Of a DNA stretch of 64,000 nucleotides, positions 1 to 9,749 are shown in pieces. The stretch comes from Methyloversatilis discipulorum (GTDB taxonomy: Bacteria; Pseudomonadota; Gammaproteobacteria; Burkholderiales; Rhodocyclaceae). The notes under the pieces were generated by a model that did not search any database, was not told the origin of the DNA, and saw only the letters and a program-made list of their open reading frames with translations. Location of the stretch: NCBI RefSeq assembly GCF_000385375.1, contig NZ_ARVV01000001.1, positions 3,162,001 through 3,226,000 on the forward strand, read 5' to 3'. Position 1 is the first letter of the stretch, and each line of letters opens with the position of its first letter. The position numbers and the translations under genes were made by a program.

Positions 1-83
1 TGCGGCGTCTCGCTGGCAATGCTGTCGAACAGGGCCTGCAGATCGTCGGAATCGCCAGTTTCGTCAAGCTTCAGCTTCTTCAC
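1..83 (-). CDS. cheZ: CheZ chemotaxis phosphatase, N-terminal fragment (runs off window)
   Basis: A GTG codon at 81-83 opens a frame running off the left edge. It is preceded by a strong GGGAGAGGAAA ribosome site and lies 22 bases after the cheY stop. The visible peptide begins VKKLKLDETGDSDDLQALF and continues with a DSIASET stretch. This fits the start of CheZ, which dephosphorylates CheY-P and follows cheY in many beta- and gammaproteobacteria. Only 27 codons are visible, so the call rests on position and the DDLQALFDSI-like start. The catalytic Asp/Gln region lies outside the window. Confidence 0.7.
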   Translation of the reverse strand, partial: MKKLKLDETGDSDDLQALFDSIASETP

Positions 84-105
84 GGTTTCCTCTCCCGATG
101 CAGGC

Positions 106-504
106 TCAAGCGGCCTTCTGGTTCATCTTCTCGAAAATCTTGTTCAGCTTTTCGCTCAGCGTGCCGGCGGTGAAGGGCTTCACGATGTAGCCCGACGCAC
201 CGGCCTGGGCAGCCTCGATGATGTTTTCCTTCTTCGCTTCGGCCGTGATCATCAGCACCGGCAGGGCTTTCAGCGCGGCATCGGCACGGATGGCGCGCAG
301 CAGCTCGATGCCGGTCATGTTCGGCATGTTCCAGTCGGTCACCACGAAGTCGAATTCGCTGGCCTTGAGTTTCTGCAGCGCAATCACGCCGTCCTCGGCC
401 TCGTCGACATTCGTGAACCCGAGTTCCTTCAGCAGGTTGCGCACGATGCGGCGCATGGTCGAGAAGTCATCGACAACGAGAAATTTCATCTTGGGATCAG
501 ACAT
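106..504 (-). CDS. cheY: Chemotaxis response regulator CheY
   Basis: This 132-residue single receiver domain carries the acidic pair DD at 12-13, the phospho-acceptor Asp57 in VVTDWNMP, and the conserved Lys in the YIVKPF motif near residue 110. Phospho-CheY binds the flagellar switch to change rotation. It sits directly before cheZ, which is expected to remove the phosphate, and after two cheV genes. It is closer to the enterobacterial CheY pattern ([15 protein letters not shown]) than the second cheY at 19,508, so it is probably the main motor-binding regulator. Confidence 0.96.
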   Translation of the reverse strand: MSDPKMKFLVVDDFSTMRRIVRNLLKELGFTNVDEAEDGVIALQKLKASEFDFVVTDWNMPNMTGIELLRAIRADAALKALPVLMITAEAKKENIIEAAQAGASGYIVKPFTAGTLSEKLNKIFEKMNQKAA

Positions 505-518
505 GGGGCCTACCTCTC

Positions 519-1463
519 TCAGGCTTTATGTGTTGCCAGCAGCGGACGCAGCGTGTCGGCCAGTACTTCGGCATCGAACTTCGCCACGTATGCGTCCACC
601 CCGACGCTCTTGCCCATCGCACGGTTGGCTTCCGACGACAGCGACGAGTGCATGACTACCGGTATGTCGGCAAAACGAGGGTCATTCTTGATATTGCGGG
701 TCAGCACATAGCCGTCCATCTCAGGCATTTCGGCGTCGACCAGGATGAGGTCGATCTCGTCGGTCAGCGGAGCGCCGGTGGCCGACGAATGCGCCGCCAT
801 GCCCTGCAGCCGGGACCAGGCCTCGGCGCCGTTGGTGGCGTGCTTGTGTTTGATGCTCAGCCGGTCCAGCACTTCGGCGATCTTCTTGCGGGCAACCGCC
901 GAGTCATCGACGAAGAACACGTTCGGCTCGTAGTTGCCGCCCAGCGGCGGTATGTCGGTGATGGCGGCCTCTCCGAAGGTGCCGGCCATGATGCTTTCGA
1001 CGTCCAGGATGGACACCAGGCGGCCGTCGTCCAGTTCGGTGATGGCGGTGATGTAGAGCTGTTCGCTGGTCACCACGGACTCAGGCGCGCGTACGCGGTC
1101 CCAGTCGACGCGGATGATGCGATCGACCTCGTGCACCAGGAAGCCCAGCGTGCGCTTGCTGTACTCGGTCACCATCATGGCGCCGCCCATGCCTTCGGGC
1201 GCACCGTCCAGATTCATGATGCGCGCCAGCGACAGCACCGGAATCACGTTGCCACGCAGCGAAATGAGGCCTTCGACGCCGCCCGGCATATTGGGGGTCG
1301 GCGTTACGGTCGGGGTGCGGCTGACTTCACGTACCTTGAACACATTGATGCCGAACAGCTCGTGCGTGCCGAGCGAGAACAGCAGGATTTCCATCTTGTT
1401 CGAACCTGCCAGCTTGGTGCGGGCATCGACTTGTTCGAGCAGGTTCTGATCGGTTCTGTCCAT
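519..1463 (-). CDS. cheV: CheV coupling protein (CheW-receiver fusion)
   Basis: This 314-residue protein has an N-terminal CheW-like domain (about 25-165) and a C-terminal receiver domain (about 180-312) with [13 protein letters not shown] and the acceptor region [14 protein letters not shown]. CheV couples receptors to CheA and may act as a phosphate sink or adaptation factor. I chose the ATG at 1463 because a GGAG site lies just before it; a longer frame reading upstream would overlap the neighbouring cheV. It is the second of two tandem cheV genes, which are divergent paralogues and not recent copies. Confidence 0.92.
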   Translation of the reverse strand: MDRTDQNLLEQVDARTKLAGSNKMEILLFSLGTHELFGINVFKVREVSRTPTVTPTPNMPGGVEGLISLRGNVIPVLSLARIMNLDGAPEGMGGAMMVTEYSKRTLGFLVHEVDRIIRVDWDRVRAPESVVTSEQLYITAITELDDGRLVSILDVESIMAGTFGEAAITDIPPLGGNYEPNVFFVDDSAVARKKIAEVLDRLSIKHKHATNGAEAWSRLQGMAAHSSATGAPLTDEIDLILVDAEMPEMDGYVLTRNIKNDPRFADIPVVMHSSLSSEANRAMGKSVGVDAYVAKFDAEVLADTLRPLLATHKA

Positions 1464-1482
1464 CGTCTGTCTCCAGTCTCGT

Positions 1483-2454
1483 TCAGGCGGCGGCACGGTC
1501 GCCACCGTTGCCGCGGCGGATCAGGCGGCTGATCGTTTCCGCCAGGCGCTGCGCCTCGAACTTCGAAACGTATTCATCGACGCCGACCGAGCGGCCCAGC
1601 TGCTGGTTGGAACCGGAGGACAGCGAGGAATGCATCACCACCGGGATGCCGGCGAAGCGCGGATCGGCCTTGATGTGCTTGGTCAGGATGTAGCCGTCCA
1701 TTTCCGGCATTTCGACGTCGGTCAGGATCATGCTCACCAGATCGCTCACCTTGCGGCCGCTGGCATCGGCGTACGAAGCGATCTTCTTCAGTTCGGTCCA
1801 CATCTGCGCGCCGTTGATCGCGCTGACGTAGCGCACGCCCATCAGGTCCAGCGTGCGGGTGATCTGGTTGCGGGCGACCGGCGAGTCGTCGCAGAAGAAA
1901 ACGGTGGCGCCTTCGATACCCAGCGGCTCGATGTCCTTGAACGCGAGGTCGTTGTCGATATCGGCGGTTTCCGACAGGATCTTCTCGACGTCCAGCATCA
2001 TCACCAGACGGCCGTCGGCCAGTTCGGTGACGGCGGTCACCAGGCCACCGAGATTGGCGGTCAGCATGGCGGGCGGCACGCGCATCTGCGACCAGTCCAG
2101 GCGCAGGATGGTATCGACCGATTCGACCAGGAAGCCCTGGGTGTGACCGTTGTATTCGGTCACGATCATCACGTCGCGCGGCGTTTCGCTGGGGAACTGG
2201 GCGAACTTGGCCAGATCGACCACCGGCACCAGCGCGCCACGCAGGCTCACCATGCCTTCGACGGCCGGCGGCATTTCAGGCGCCGCGGTCACCCCCGGCG
2301 TACGCATGACCTCGCGCACCTTGAACACATTGATGCCGAAGGTTTCGCGCTTGCCCGTTCGCGTATCGACGCCGAGCGAGAACATCAGGATTTCGAGCTT
2401 GTTGGTACCCGCGAGCTTGGTGCGGGCATCGATATTCTTGAGCAACTCTGACAT
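1483..2454 (-). CDS. cheV: CheV coupling protein (CheW-receiver fusion), paralogue 2
   Basis: This 323-residue protein has the same two-domain plan as its downstream neighbour: a CheW-like domain with [22 protein letters not shown], then a receiver domain with FFCDDSPVARNQI and the acceptor region [14 protein letters not shown]. It has an insertion after the first strand (VDTRTGKRETFG) that the other copy lacks. It is the first gene of a cheV-cheV-cheY-cheZ unit and has a good sigma-28-type promoter upstream at 2508-2534, so the unit is probably transcribed separately from the main che operon. Confidence 0.92.
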   Translation of the reverse strand: MSELLKNIDARTKLAGTNKLEILMFSLGVDTRTGKRETFGINVFKVREVMRTPGVTAAPEMPPAVEGMVSLRGALVPVVDLAKFAQFPSETPRDVMIVTEYNGHTQGFLVESVDTILRLDWSQMRVPPAMLTANLGGLVTAVTELADGRLVMMLDVEKILSETADIDNDLAFKDIEPLGIEGATVFFCDDSPVARNQITRTLDLMGVRYVSAINGAQMWTELKKIASYADASGRKVSDLVSMILTDVEMPEMDGYILTKHIKADPRFAGIPVVMHSSLSSGSNQQLGRSVGVDEYVSKFEAQRLAETISRLIRRGNGGDRAAA

Positions 2455-2507
2455 GTCGGCCTCGTCTGTCTGGTCAGTGGCACGAAAAAAGCGGGGGTGA
2501 TGCTGGG

Positions 2508-2534
2508 TTTACGGCAGGGGTCGGAAAGTCTTGA
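2508..2534 (-). promoter_or_regulatory. Sigma-28 (FliA) type promoter of cheV-cheV-cheY-cheZ
   Basis: Read on the minus strand, the -35 box is TCAAGACT (2527-2534), the spacer is exactly 11 bases and the -10 box is GCCGTAAA (2508-2515). This matches the FliA consensus TAAAGTTT-N11-GCCGATAA and the other copies in this locus. It lies about 55 bases upstream of the cheV start. Confidence 0.72.
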
Positions 2535-2599
2535 ACGCAAGGTGACGATGCGGTGACGGGCACGCCGACGGTCAATCCCAGTCGGCGCGCAGCCCTGCT

Positions 2600-3925
2600 T
2601 CACCCATCGACGACCGACGAGAACTTGCTGACCGCCTGTACGACCTCACGCGCACCGTTGCTGATGCGTTTGATCGCCTGTCCGGCGCTACCGGCCAGTT
2701 CGACGCCGCTGCCGGCTTTCACCAGGCTGGATTCCATGCTCACGATGGCGCTGCGCGTGCCATCCTGTATGCGCTGCACCATGCCGCCAATTTCGGCCGT
2801 GGACAGGCTGGTCCGCTCGGCCAGCTTGCGCACCTCGTCAGCCACCACGGCGAAGCCGCGGCCCTGCTCGCCGGCACGGGCGGCCTCGATGGCGGCGTTG
2901 AGCGCCAGCAGATTGGTCTGGTCGGCGATCTCGCGGATGGTCTTGACGATGCTGGTGATCTGGTCCGATTGCTTGCCCAGTTCCCCCACCCGCTCTGAAG
3001 TGAGCTGCACAGTTTCCGCAATGGCCTGCATTTCCGAGGATGCCCGCTCGATGATGGCCGCGCCCTCGGTCGCGATGGCATCGGTTTCGGTGGACACACG
3101 CCAGGCAACGCGCGCGCTCTCCTGCTCCGCCAGTTGCTGCACCTTCTTTTCGGTAACGTCGGCAGCGAATTTCACCACCTTGTAAAGCTTGCCGTTCGGA
3201 TCGAACACCGGGTTGTAGCTGGCCTCCAGCCATACTTCACAACCATCACGCGTGACGCGCCTGAAGTCGCCTGCGACGAACTCGCCGGCGTTCAGACGCA
3301 GCCAGAAGGCCGCGTACTCGGGTGATTCCGTCAGCTCTGCCGCGCAGAAAATGCGGTGGTGGCGGCCGACGATCTCCTCCTTGGTGTACCCGACGGTCTT
3401 GAGGAAGTTGGCATTGGCGTCGAGGATGGTGCCGTCGGGGGTGAAGGAAATGACTGCCATCGAACGATTGATCGCGTTGAGCAAGGCGGTGGCTTCGCTC
3501 TCGGCCCGCACCTTGTCGGTGATGTCGCTGGCCACCTTGACCACCTTCACCACCCGGCCGTCGGCGCCCAGCACGGGGTTGTAGCTGGCTTCGAGCCAGA
3601 TTTCACGACCGTCGCGGGCGACCCGCGGAAAGCGGCCGGACACGAAATCACCTCGCGCCAGGCGGGCCCACATGTCGGAATAGGACTTCGACGACGCATA
3701 TGAGGGCTGACAGAAGCTCCGGTGGTGCATGCCCGGAAGCTCGGACGCTGCATAGCCCATCACACGGGCGAAGTTGGCGTTCGCTCCGATCACCTTGCCG
3801 TCCGGTTCGAACTCGATGATGGCCATCGAGCGGTCGATGGCATCGATCAGTGCTTTCGCCGCAGCCGCCCGTATTTCACATTCACCGAGACGCGCTTCAA
3901 GTTGCCTGCCTTTGTTCCCGAACAT
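2600..3925 (-). CDS. Soluble PAS-PAS methyl-accepting chemotaxis protein (BdlA-like)
   Basis: This 441-residue receptor has no membrane segment. Two PAS domains (about 20-135 and 145-260) share the pattern [16 protein letters not shown] with HHRSFC and HHRIFC, followed by a cytoplasmic MCP signalling domain with the hairpin tip [20 protein letters not shown]. This layout is that of BdlA and Aer-like energy or redox receptors, in which PAS domains bind haem or flavin. It stands alone between a terminator/promoter pair upstream and the cheV unit downstream. The ligand cannot be read from sequence. Confidence 0.9.
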   Translation of the reverse strand: MFGNKGRQLEARLGECEIRAAAAKALIDAIDRSMAIIEFEPDGKVIGANANFARVMGYAASELPGMHHRSFCQPSYASSKSYSDMWARLARGDFVSGRFPRVARDGREIWLEASYNPVLGADGRVVKVVKVASDITDKVRAESEATALLNAINRSMAVISFTPDGTILDANANFLKTVGYTKEEIVGRHHRIFCAAELTESPEYAAFWLRLNAGEFVAGDFRRVTRDGCEVWLEASYNPVFDPNGKLYKVVKFAADVTEKKVQQLAEQESARVAWRVSTETDAIATEGAAIIERASSEMQAIAETVQLTSERVGELGKQSDQITSIVKTIREIADQTNLLALNAAIEAARAGEQGRGFAVVADEVRKLAERTSLSTAEIGGMVQRIQDGTRSAIVSMESSLVKAGSGVELAGSAGQAIKRISNGAREVVQAVSKFSSVVDG

Positions 3926-4019
3926 GTTCTTTTCTCCCCTGTCGTCTCCAGCATGCTGGACGTATGAAGTTGCCCGGGCTCACCGGACACGGTCGGCGCA
4001 GAACTGCGATCGCAAGGGA

Positions 4020-4046
4020 ATAACGCCCTCAGGGTGTAAGACTTAA
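4020..4046 (-). promoter_or_regulatory. Candidate sigma-28 type promoter of the PAS-PAS MCP
   Basis: The minus-strand -35 box is TTAAGTCT (4039-4046), followed by an 11-base spacer and -10 box GGCGTTAT (4020-4027). The -10 has one departure from the GCCGTTA pattern seen elsewhere in the locus. It lies directly after a terminator and about 95 bases from the start codon. Confidence 0.5.
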
Positions 4047-4111
4047 GTTATATCCCTGCTCGAAGTAAGGAAATTTCACGGTACCTGCCGGGCACGCACC
4101 TCGGAAAGCAG

Positions 4112-4145
4112 AAAAGCCCGTACCGGCAAGCCGGCACGGGCTTTT
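4112..4145 (-). terminator. Rho-independent terminator after MCP gene
   Basis: A hairpin with arms AAAAGCCCGT and ACGGGCTTTT plus inner CCGG/CCGG pairs starts 19 bases after the stop of the 4164 MCP gene. It ends in a T run on the minus strand and is symmetric enough to act in both directions. Confidence 0.85.
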
Positions 4146-4163
4146 CGCGATGTTGCGATGCAC

Positions 4164-6185
4164 TCAGACGCGGAAGCGTGCGCCCGCCTCTTCCAGCCCC
4201 ATCGCCAGTGCGCGCAGGTGCTGCGCCTCGCTGGCCATGGCGGTGATGGCCGAGCTGTTCTCTTCGCTCATCTGCGCGATCTGCTCGACCGAGCGCGCCA
4301 CGTCGTGGCTGGCGATGGTCTGTTCGCTGACCGATTCGGCGATGCCGGAAATGCCCTGCGAAGTCGAGGCCGCCGCGTCGGCAGCACGACCGAGCGCGCC
4401 GACGACCTGCGACAGCTGGTTGCGTGAATTGTCGATCGCCTGCACACCACGGCGCACCACGCTCTCGACGCCGCCGGCGCGGGCGTCGAGCGCGCGCGTC
4501 ACTTCTTCGATCTGCTGTGCCGACACCGCCGACTTCTCGGCCAGCTTGCGCACCTCGTCGGCCACGACCGCGAAGCCGCGGCCCTGCTCGCCGGCCCGCG
4601 CCGCCTCGATGGCCGCGTTCAACGCCAGCAGATTGGTCTGTTCGGCGATGTCCTTGACCTGGCGGGTCATATCGCCGATGGCACGGGTGCTTTCGATGAA
4701 GGCGCCGGCCGCCTGCGAAATCTCGCCCACCACGTGGCCGACCGCATCCAGTTCGTGGCTCACCGCATCGATCGCATGGTGGCCCTGGGCCGCTTCTTCG
4801 CGGCTCGATTCGGCGTGGCGGCGCATTTCCGCAGCACTGTCGGACACGCTGTTGATCGACACCGACAGTTCCTCGATCGTGGCTGCCATGGCCGACGCCG
4901 ACTGGCTCTGGCCGGCCGAGGCCTCGCTGATCTGCTGGGTTGCACTGGCCAGCGCCATCGTGACCTGGCTGACCTCACCGGCCGACGACTTCACGCGGGC
5001 GATCAGACCGGACAGGCTGTCGGCCATGCTGTTGAAACTGTTGGCGATGTCGCCGAACTCGTCCTGGCTGGCGACCCGGATGCGCGCCGTCAGATCGCCT
5101 TCGGCCAGACGGCGGCCACCGTCTATCGTGTGGCCGATCGCATCCTTCAGCGACGCGTACAGGCCGAGCGCCAGATAGACCGACAGCAGCAGGCCGGCGG
5201 CGAGCAGCACGCAGGTCAGCGTCAGATCGACCATCAGTCGCTCCGAATGCGCATTGATGCCGAGGTCGGCGGTGTCGAGCAGTACGGTCATGGTGCCGAC
5301 CGACGCCTCGACCGGCACCGAAGCCCGGGCAAACACCTCGGCCGGCGGCAGATCGAAGCGCTGCGCCTTCAGCGACGCATTCAGCATTTCGGCGGTCGAA
5401 GCAAAGGCGGCCCGCAGCTTGTCGATCTCGGCAGCAACGCGCGGCGCGTGTTCGGGCGCGAAGCTGCGTACGCGTTCATTCACCCGATCCATCGCAGCGA
5501 CGCGGCGGGCGGCCAGCTGCAGCAGCGCGCCCAGCTCGATCGCCTCGTCGGGCGTCACCGTGCCGCGCGCACTGATAGACGCGGCACGGCCGCGCAGCCG
5601 TGCCAGATTCTCGACGGTGAAGGGCGCGACGTTCACCGCGGCCTCGACCAGCGTGAAGGTATCGGGATAGGGATCGAAGCTCATGCCCGACCGATCGGAT
5701 ACCGAGCGGAAGTCATTCAGCAGCGTGTCGATCATCGTCGAGTGGCGGGCGAAATTGGCCGCGCCGGTCGAACCGCTCATCTGCTGCCGCACCGCCGTCC
5801 ACTCCCCGGACAGGCGTTCGATCTGCGCCTGCTGCACGAGCAGTTCCGGATGGGCGGCATTCAGCGCCTTCAGCGCGTCGAGGCCGCGTGCGACCTCGGC
5901 CGCCTTGGCGTCAACCTTGGGTGCCTGCGAGGCGTCGCCATTGAGCATTGCCGACGACAGTCCGCGGTGCTGCTGCACGGCGGTCATCGTGACCAGCAAC
6001 GCACGCAGATACTCGGCGCCGATGTGCTCGCGTTCCATCATGCGCAGACTGTCCAGACGGGACATGGCGACAGTGGTGGCAAGTGCCGCCAGCATGGCCA
6101 GCAGGATGCCCATCACGAGCATCATCTTCGGAGCGAACCGCAGGCGCGACATCAGGGCGCGGGCGGGGAAAAGCAGGGCGTTCAT
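4164..6185 (-). CDS. Transmembrane methyl-accepting chemotaxis protein
   Basis: This 673-residue receptor has one membrane segment near residues 20-42, a largely helical periplasmic domain of about 270 residues, a second segment around 320-345, a HAMP domain and a C-terminal MCP signalling domain with [25 protein letters not shown] hairpin tip. The periplasmic start contains AVQQHRGLS, a motif reminiscent of NIT-type nitrate/nitrite sensor domains, but I cannot confirm that. The ATG at 6185 was chosen over longer frames because AGGAG lies just upstream. It is flanked by a sigma-28-type promoter and a terminator, so it is monocistronic. There is no CheR-tethering pentapeptide at the C terminus. 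Confidence 0.93.
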   Translation of the reverse strand: MNALLFPARALMSRLRFAPKMMLVMGILLAMLAALATTVAMSRLDSLRMMEREHIGAEYLRALLVTMTAVQQHRGLSSAMLNGDASQAPKVDAKAAEVARGLDALKALNAAHPELLVQQAQIERLSGEWTAVRQQMSGSTGAANFARHSTMIDTLLNDFRSVSDRSGMSFDPYPDTFTLVEAAVNVAPFTVENLARLRGRAASISARGTVTPDEAIELGALLQLAARRVAAMDRVNERVRSFAPEHAPRVAAEIDKLRAAFASTAEMLNASLKAQRFDLPPAEVFARASVPVEASVGTMTVLLDTADLGINAHSERLMVDLTLTCVLLAAGLLLSVYLALGLYASLKDAIGHTIDGGRRLAEGDLTARIRVASQDEFGDIANSFNSMADSLSGLIARVKSSAGEVSQVTMALASATQQISEASAGQSQSASAMAATIEELSVSINSVSDSAAEMRRHAESSREEAAQGHHAIDAVSHELDAVGHVVGEISQAAGAFIESTRAIGDMTRQVKDIAEQTNLLALNAAIEAARAGEQGRGFAVVADEVRKLAEKSAVSAQQIEEVTRALDARAGGVESVVRRGVQAIDNSRNQLSQVVGALGRAADAAASTSQGISGIAESVSEQTIASHDVARSVEQIAQMSEENSSAITAMASEAQHLRALAMGLEEAGARFRV

Positions 6186-6292
6186 GGTTTCTCCTCGGTC
6201 GGCCGGGGCGCGCGGCACTGCGTGCATTGGCCGGATACGGTGTCGAGGCGGGCTCCCCGGGGTCGACACCCCTTCACGACCCGCCTGAGTCA

Positions 6293-6319
6293 GTTACGGC
6301 AGCGTGATACCCGGGTTGA
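6293..6319 (-). promoter_or_regulatory. Sigma-28 type promoter of the 4164 MCP
   Basis: The minus-strand -35 region is TCAACCCG (6312-6319), with an 11-base spacer and a -10 box GCCGTAAC (6293-6300). The -10 box and the TCAA part fit the locus consensus; the GTTT half of the -35 does not. The distance to the ATG is about 108 bases. Confidence 0.6.
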
Positions 6320-6365
6320 GGGGACTTTCTGCAATGCAGCATTCATTTGACGTGAATCAAATGCA

Positions 6366-6389
6366 ACGGGGCGCCCGCAGGCGCCCCGT
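6366..6389 (-). terminator. Hairpin terminator after C-terminal-sensor MCP
   Basis: Perfect 10-base arms ACGGGGCGCC / GGCGCCCCGT enclose a 4-base loop, 27 bases after the stop of the 6416 gene. The following bases are only moderately T-rich, so termination strength is uncertain. Confidence 0.65.
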
Positions 6390-6415
6390 CGTCCCTACCG
6401 CGTGCCGGCGGCGGT

Positions 6416-8122
6416 TCAGGCCGCGTAGCCGATGCGGAAGCCGCCCCATTGCCGACCGCCGACGAAGATGGGTGCCGAAATGTCGTGCACCACCTCGCCG
6501 GTGTCGCGGCGATAGGTCTGGATCAGGAAAGGCTGGCTGTGCGCACCGCAGCGACGTCCGACCGGGTCGTCGAAGATGCGCTTGGTGCGGTTGCCGGCGA
6601 TGTCCTTCTTCTCGTCGCCGGTCAGCGGCTGCGAGAAGCGCTTGTTGTGCGTCGGGAAATAGCCCTTGCGGTCGACCGCACCGGCGTAGATCAGGCCGGC
6701 GTGCCGGTCGAGCAGCGGTTCCTGGATCGCCGGGAAGAGTCGGTCCGTCAGCGCGTCGAACTTGGTGCTGTACTTGGTCGGCTTGGTACCGGCGATGGGC
6801 TGGTAGTTCTCGTCGAACAGGTCTTCCATCCTGATTTCGCCGCGCTTGACCGCCGCCTCCAGGCAGGCACCGATCCGCTGCGCCGCATCGGCCACGATGT
6901 CCGGCATGCGGGCATGCGCAGCCACGGCCTGTTCGCCGTAGCTGCCGAGACGGAACACCTGCGACAGCTCGGCCAGATTGCTCGACAGCACGTCCAGCCG
7001 CGACGCCTCGGCGGCGGTCGAACTGGACACCTCGCGGTTCGATTCCGCCATCGCGAAAATGCGCTGCACGTGCTGCTCGACCTGTTCGCCCAGCGCCCGG
7101 TTCTGACGCATGGCTTCGACCGTGCCGCCCACGCGCTCCAGCGTCGCGTCGGCACATTCGCGGATGCTTTCCAGCGTGGCCACCGCCTCGCTGGTCAGGT
7201 CAGCGCCGGTGCGCGCCTCGACCGCGCTGGCGCGGATGACCGACGCGGCGTCGGCGGTTTCGCGCTGCACGGCGGAAATCATCGAATGGATCTGGCCGGT
7301 GGACGCCGCCGTCCGCTCGGCCAGCTTGCGCACCTCGTCGGCCACGACCGCGAAGCCGCGGCCCTGTTCGCCGGCACGTGCCGCCTCGATGGCCGCGTTC
7401 AGCGCCAGCAGATTGGTCTGGTCGGCGATCTCGCGGATCACCTGCACGACCGAGCCGATCTCCTCCGAGCGCTTGCCCAGATGTTCGATCTGGCGCGCGC
7501 TTTCCGACACGCTGCCGGCAACGCGGGCCATTTCCTCGGCGACGCGACTGACCACCTGCGCACCCTTCTGCGACAGCTCGCGCGATCGGGTCGCATCGTC
7601 CACGGTGCCGGCGGCCGCTTCGGTCGCCGTCTCCATGCTCATCTTCATGTTGCCGACGTCGCCGCTGGCCGCCTGCGAGGCAGCGCATTGCTGCTCGGCC
7701 GAGCCAGCGACGCGCTCCGCCCCCTTGCCGAGGCCGCTGCAGGTGTCCTGCAGGCGCTGCGAGGTGAACAGCATCTTGGCCATCGCCGCGCTGAACTCGG
7801 TGACCAGGCGGTTGTAGCTCTCTGCCAGTCGCGGCAGCGCACCGCCGCCACGCGCGTCGAGACGATAGGTGAGATCGCCAGACATGCGGGCTTGTTCGAG
7901 ACCGGCGACCATGGTTTCGAGCGGACGCTCGAACATCAGGACGGCCGTTGTGCGTGCAATGAAAGCCCCCGTCGCGGCCAGGGCCGCGGCAATCAGTGCG
8001 CCGCTCAGGGTGAAGGCCGATGCGCTGTACGCGTAGAGGCCGAGGTGGGTGATCAGCAGTGCGGAAAAAAGGCCCAGCCAGGGCAAAATGCTGCGCGTCG
8101 CTGCGCGCTTGCTTGTTGTCAT
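6416..8122 (-). CDS. Methyl-accepting chemotaxis protein with C-terminal sensor-like domain
   Basis: This 568-residue protein has two closely spaced membrane segments at 12-30 and 35-57 with almost no periplasmic loop, a short HAMP-like linker, an MCP signalling domain (about 130-390, tip [20 protein letters not shown]) and then about 160 more residues. That C-terminal part contains [25 protein letters not shown] and [17 protein letters not shown], a pattern seen in bacterial receptors whose Cache/PAS-like sensor follows the signalling domain. The sensor would therefore be cytoplasmic. The ATG at 8122 has GAGAGGA upstream. The ligand is unknown. Confidence 0.88.
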   Translation of the reverse strand: MTTSKRAATRSILPWLGLFSALLITHLGLYAYSASAFTLSGALIAAALAATGAFIARTTAVLMFERPLETMVAGLEQARMSGDLTYRLDARGGGALPRLAESYNRLVTEFSAAMAKMLFTSQRLQDTCSGLGKGAERVAGSAEQQCAASQAASGDVGNMKMSMETATEAAAGTVDDATRSRELSQKGAQVVSRVAEEMARVAGSVSESARQIEHLGKRSEEIGSVVQVIREIADQTNLLALNAAIEAARAGEQGRGFAVVADEVRKLAERTAASTGQIHSMISAVQRETADAASVIRASAVEARTGADLTSEAVATLESIRECADATLERVGGTVEAMRQNRALGEQVEQHVQRIFAMAESNREVSSSTAAEASRLDVLSSNLAELSQVFRLGSYGEQAVAAHARMPDIVADAAQRIGACLEAAVKRGEIRMEDLFDENYQPIAGTKPTKYSTKFDALTDRLFPAIQEPLLDRHAGLIYAGAVDRKGYFPTHNKRFSQPLTGDEKKDIAGNRTKRIFDDPVGRRCGAHSQPFLIQTYRRDTGEVVHDISAPIFVGGRQWGGFRIGYAA

Positions 8123-8227
8123 CGTTCCTCTCCTGTCCGGTAAGGGTCTTTCCGCGTCGCGCAAGCCCCATCGCCCGCGCGGCATGGTCGGACCCTGGGC
8201 ATCGTGTGCCTGTCCGTGGTGAAGAGA

Positions 8228-8254
8228 GTTACGACCTGAAGCGTCCGAACTTGA
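8228..8254 (-). promoter_or_regulatory. Sigma-28 type promoter of C-terminal-sensor MCP
   Basis: The minus-strand -35 box is TCAAGTTC (8247-8254), followed by an 11-base spacer and a -10 box GTCGTAAC (8228-8235). It lies about 105 bases upstream of the ATG and just after the STAS gene. Confidence 0.6.
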
Positions 8255-8296
8255 GACGCTTGGCGTGGCAAGGCCTCGGCTAAGGTCCGGCCAGCC

Positions 8297-8602
8297 TCAG
8301 GTGATGGTGAACAGCTTCTGGAAATTGGCGACCTCGATGACCTGGCGTACCGGCGCACTGCAGTTCACGAGCCGCACCACGCAATGGGCGGCGCGTGCCT
8401 TGTCGCGCAGCATCAGCAGCATGCCCAGGGCCGAGCTGTCGAGATAGGTCACCGCAGAGAGGTCGATTTCCAGCGTGTCGATGGCGTCGCCCGCCATCAT
8501 GCGCTCGGTGGTTTCACGGAATGCGCGATGCGAAGAGAAGTCGAAGCGGCCACCCAGCGAGATGCGGGCAAGTCGGTCGATGACGGAGGTGCGGATTTCC
8601 AT
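8297..8602 (-). CDS. STAS-domain protein (anti-sigma-factor antagonist type)
   Basis: This 101-residue single STAS domain has the hallmark DLSAVTYLDSSALGMLLML, where the Ser in LDSSALG is the usual phosphorylation site of SpoIIAA-like antagonists. Such proteins switch partners with a serine kinase/anti-sigma factor. It is placed right after cheB, a position common for STAS proteins in betaproteobacterial che clusters. No kinase (RsbW-like) or phosphatase partner is visible in this window, so the partner must lie elsewhere or the protein works within chemotaxis. Confidence 0.88.
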   Translation of the reverse strand: MEIRTSVIDRLARISLGGRFDFSSHRAFRETTERMMAGDAIDTLEIDLSAVTYLDSSALGMLLMLRDKARAAHCVVRLVNCSAPVRQVIEVANFQKLFTIT

Positions 8603-8649
8603 GCGTGGTCTTGATCAGTGAGTGGTTGAATGAACGACGCGGCGATGGC

Positions 8650-9726
8650 TCATCCGTGAGCCGCGAGCCGGCGCCCGCCCTGCAATGCGGCGACGATGCG
8701 CTCGGCCACCTGGGTCAGTGGCGCCACCTCGCAGCAGGCGCCGATCTGCGCTGCCTCGCGCGGCATGCCATATACGACGCAGCTTTCCTGGTCCTGCCCT
8801 ATGGTCCATGCGCCAGCGCGGCGCATGGCCAGCATGCCCTGCGCGCCGTCCTTGCCCATGCCGGTCAGCAAGGCGGCGACCGCACTGCCGCGAGCGTGCT
8901 GGGCAGCCGAATTGAACAGCACGTCCACCGCCGGCCGGTGCCTGTTGTAGGGCGGCGTCTGCAGCAGTTCGCAGACATAGCCGGTGCCACTGCGGCGGAT
9001 TTCCAGATGCGAATGCCCGGGCGCCAGATAGGCATGGCCGGGCAGGATTCGTTCGCCCTGCTCCGCCTCCTTGACGCGGACACGGGCCAGCGAATCGAGG
9101 CGGCGGGCGAAGCTCGCGGTAAACATTTCAGGCATGTGCTGCACCATCACGATGCCCGGCATGTTCGCCGGCAGGCGGCACAGCACTTCCTTGATCGCTT
9201 CGGTGCCACCGGTGGAGGCGCCTATGCAGACGATGCGGTCGCCCCAGGCCGACGTGGCGGCGGCGGGCGCTGGCCGGGCAGCAGCAGCGGGCGCGGGCTC
9301 GGCCGGCGCGGCACGCAGCACTTTCAGTCGCGCGCCGTAGGCCGCGCGGATCTTCTCGTGTATTTCCTGCGCGTAGCTGACCGGCAGCCCGGCCAGCGAT
9401 CCGCGTGGTTTGGCCACGTAGTCGACGGCGCCCAGTTCGAGCGCCTGCAGCGTCGTTTCCGATCCCTGCGCGGTCTGGCTCGAAATCATGATGACCGGCA
9501 TCGGACGCAGCCGCATCACCTTGTCGAGGAATTCCAGGCCGTTCATGTTCGGCATTTCGACGTCCAGTGTGAGCACGTCGGGCGACGTTTCCTTCACCTT
9601 CTGCCGGGCCACCGCCGCGTCGGGCGCCGTGCCGACGACTTCCATGTCGGGCGCCTGATTGATGATCTCGGTCAGCACCGCCCGCATCACCGCGGAATCG
9701 TCGACCACCAGAACCCTGATCTTCAT
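8650..9726 (-). CDS. cheB: Chemotaxis glutamate methylesterase/deamidase CheB
   Basis: This 358-residue protein has an N-terminal receiver (DD at 9-10, acceptor Asp55 in LTLDVEMPNMNG), a linker rich in Ala/Pro (about 145-165) and a C-terminal methylesterase domain. The catalytic triad is readable as Ser in IGASTGGTEAI, His in QHMPEMFT and Asp in GMGKDGAQG. Phospho-CheB removes methyl groups from receptor glutamates and opposes CheR. GGAGGAG lies just before the ATG. It follows cheR and cheD in one run of genes. Confidence 0.97.
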   Translation of the reverse strand: MKIRVLVVDDSAVMRAVLTEIINQAPDMEVVGTAPDAAVARQKVKETSPDVLTLDVEMPNMNGLEFLDKVMRLRPMPVIMISSQTAQGSETTLQALELGAVDYVAKPRGSLAGLPVSYAQEIHEKIRAAYGARLKVLRAAPAEPAPAAAARPAPAAATSAWGDRIVCIGASTGGTEAIKEVLCRLPANMPGIVMVQHMPEMFTASFARRLDSLARVRVKEAEQGERILPGHAYLAPGHSHLEIRRSGTGYVCELLQTPPYNRHRPAVDVLFNSAAQHARGSAVAALLTGMGKDGAQGMLAMRRAGAWTIGQDQESCVVYGMPREAAQIGACCEVAPLTQVAERIVAALQGGRRLAAHG

Positions 9727-9749
9727 TCCATGCTCCTCCGTGCCCCCGA

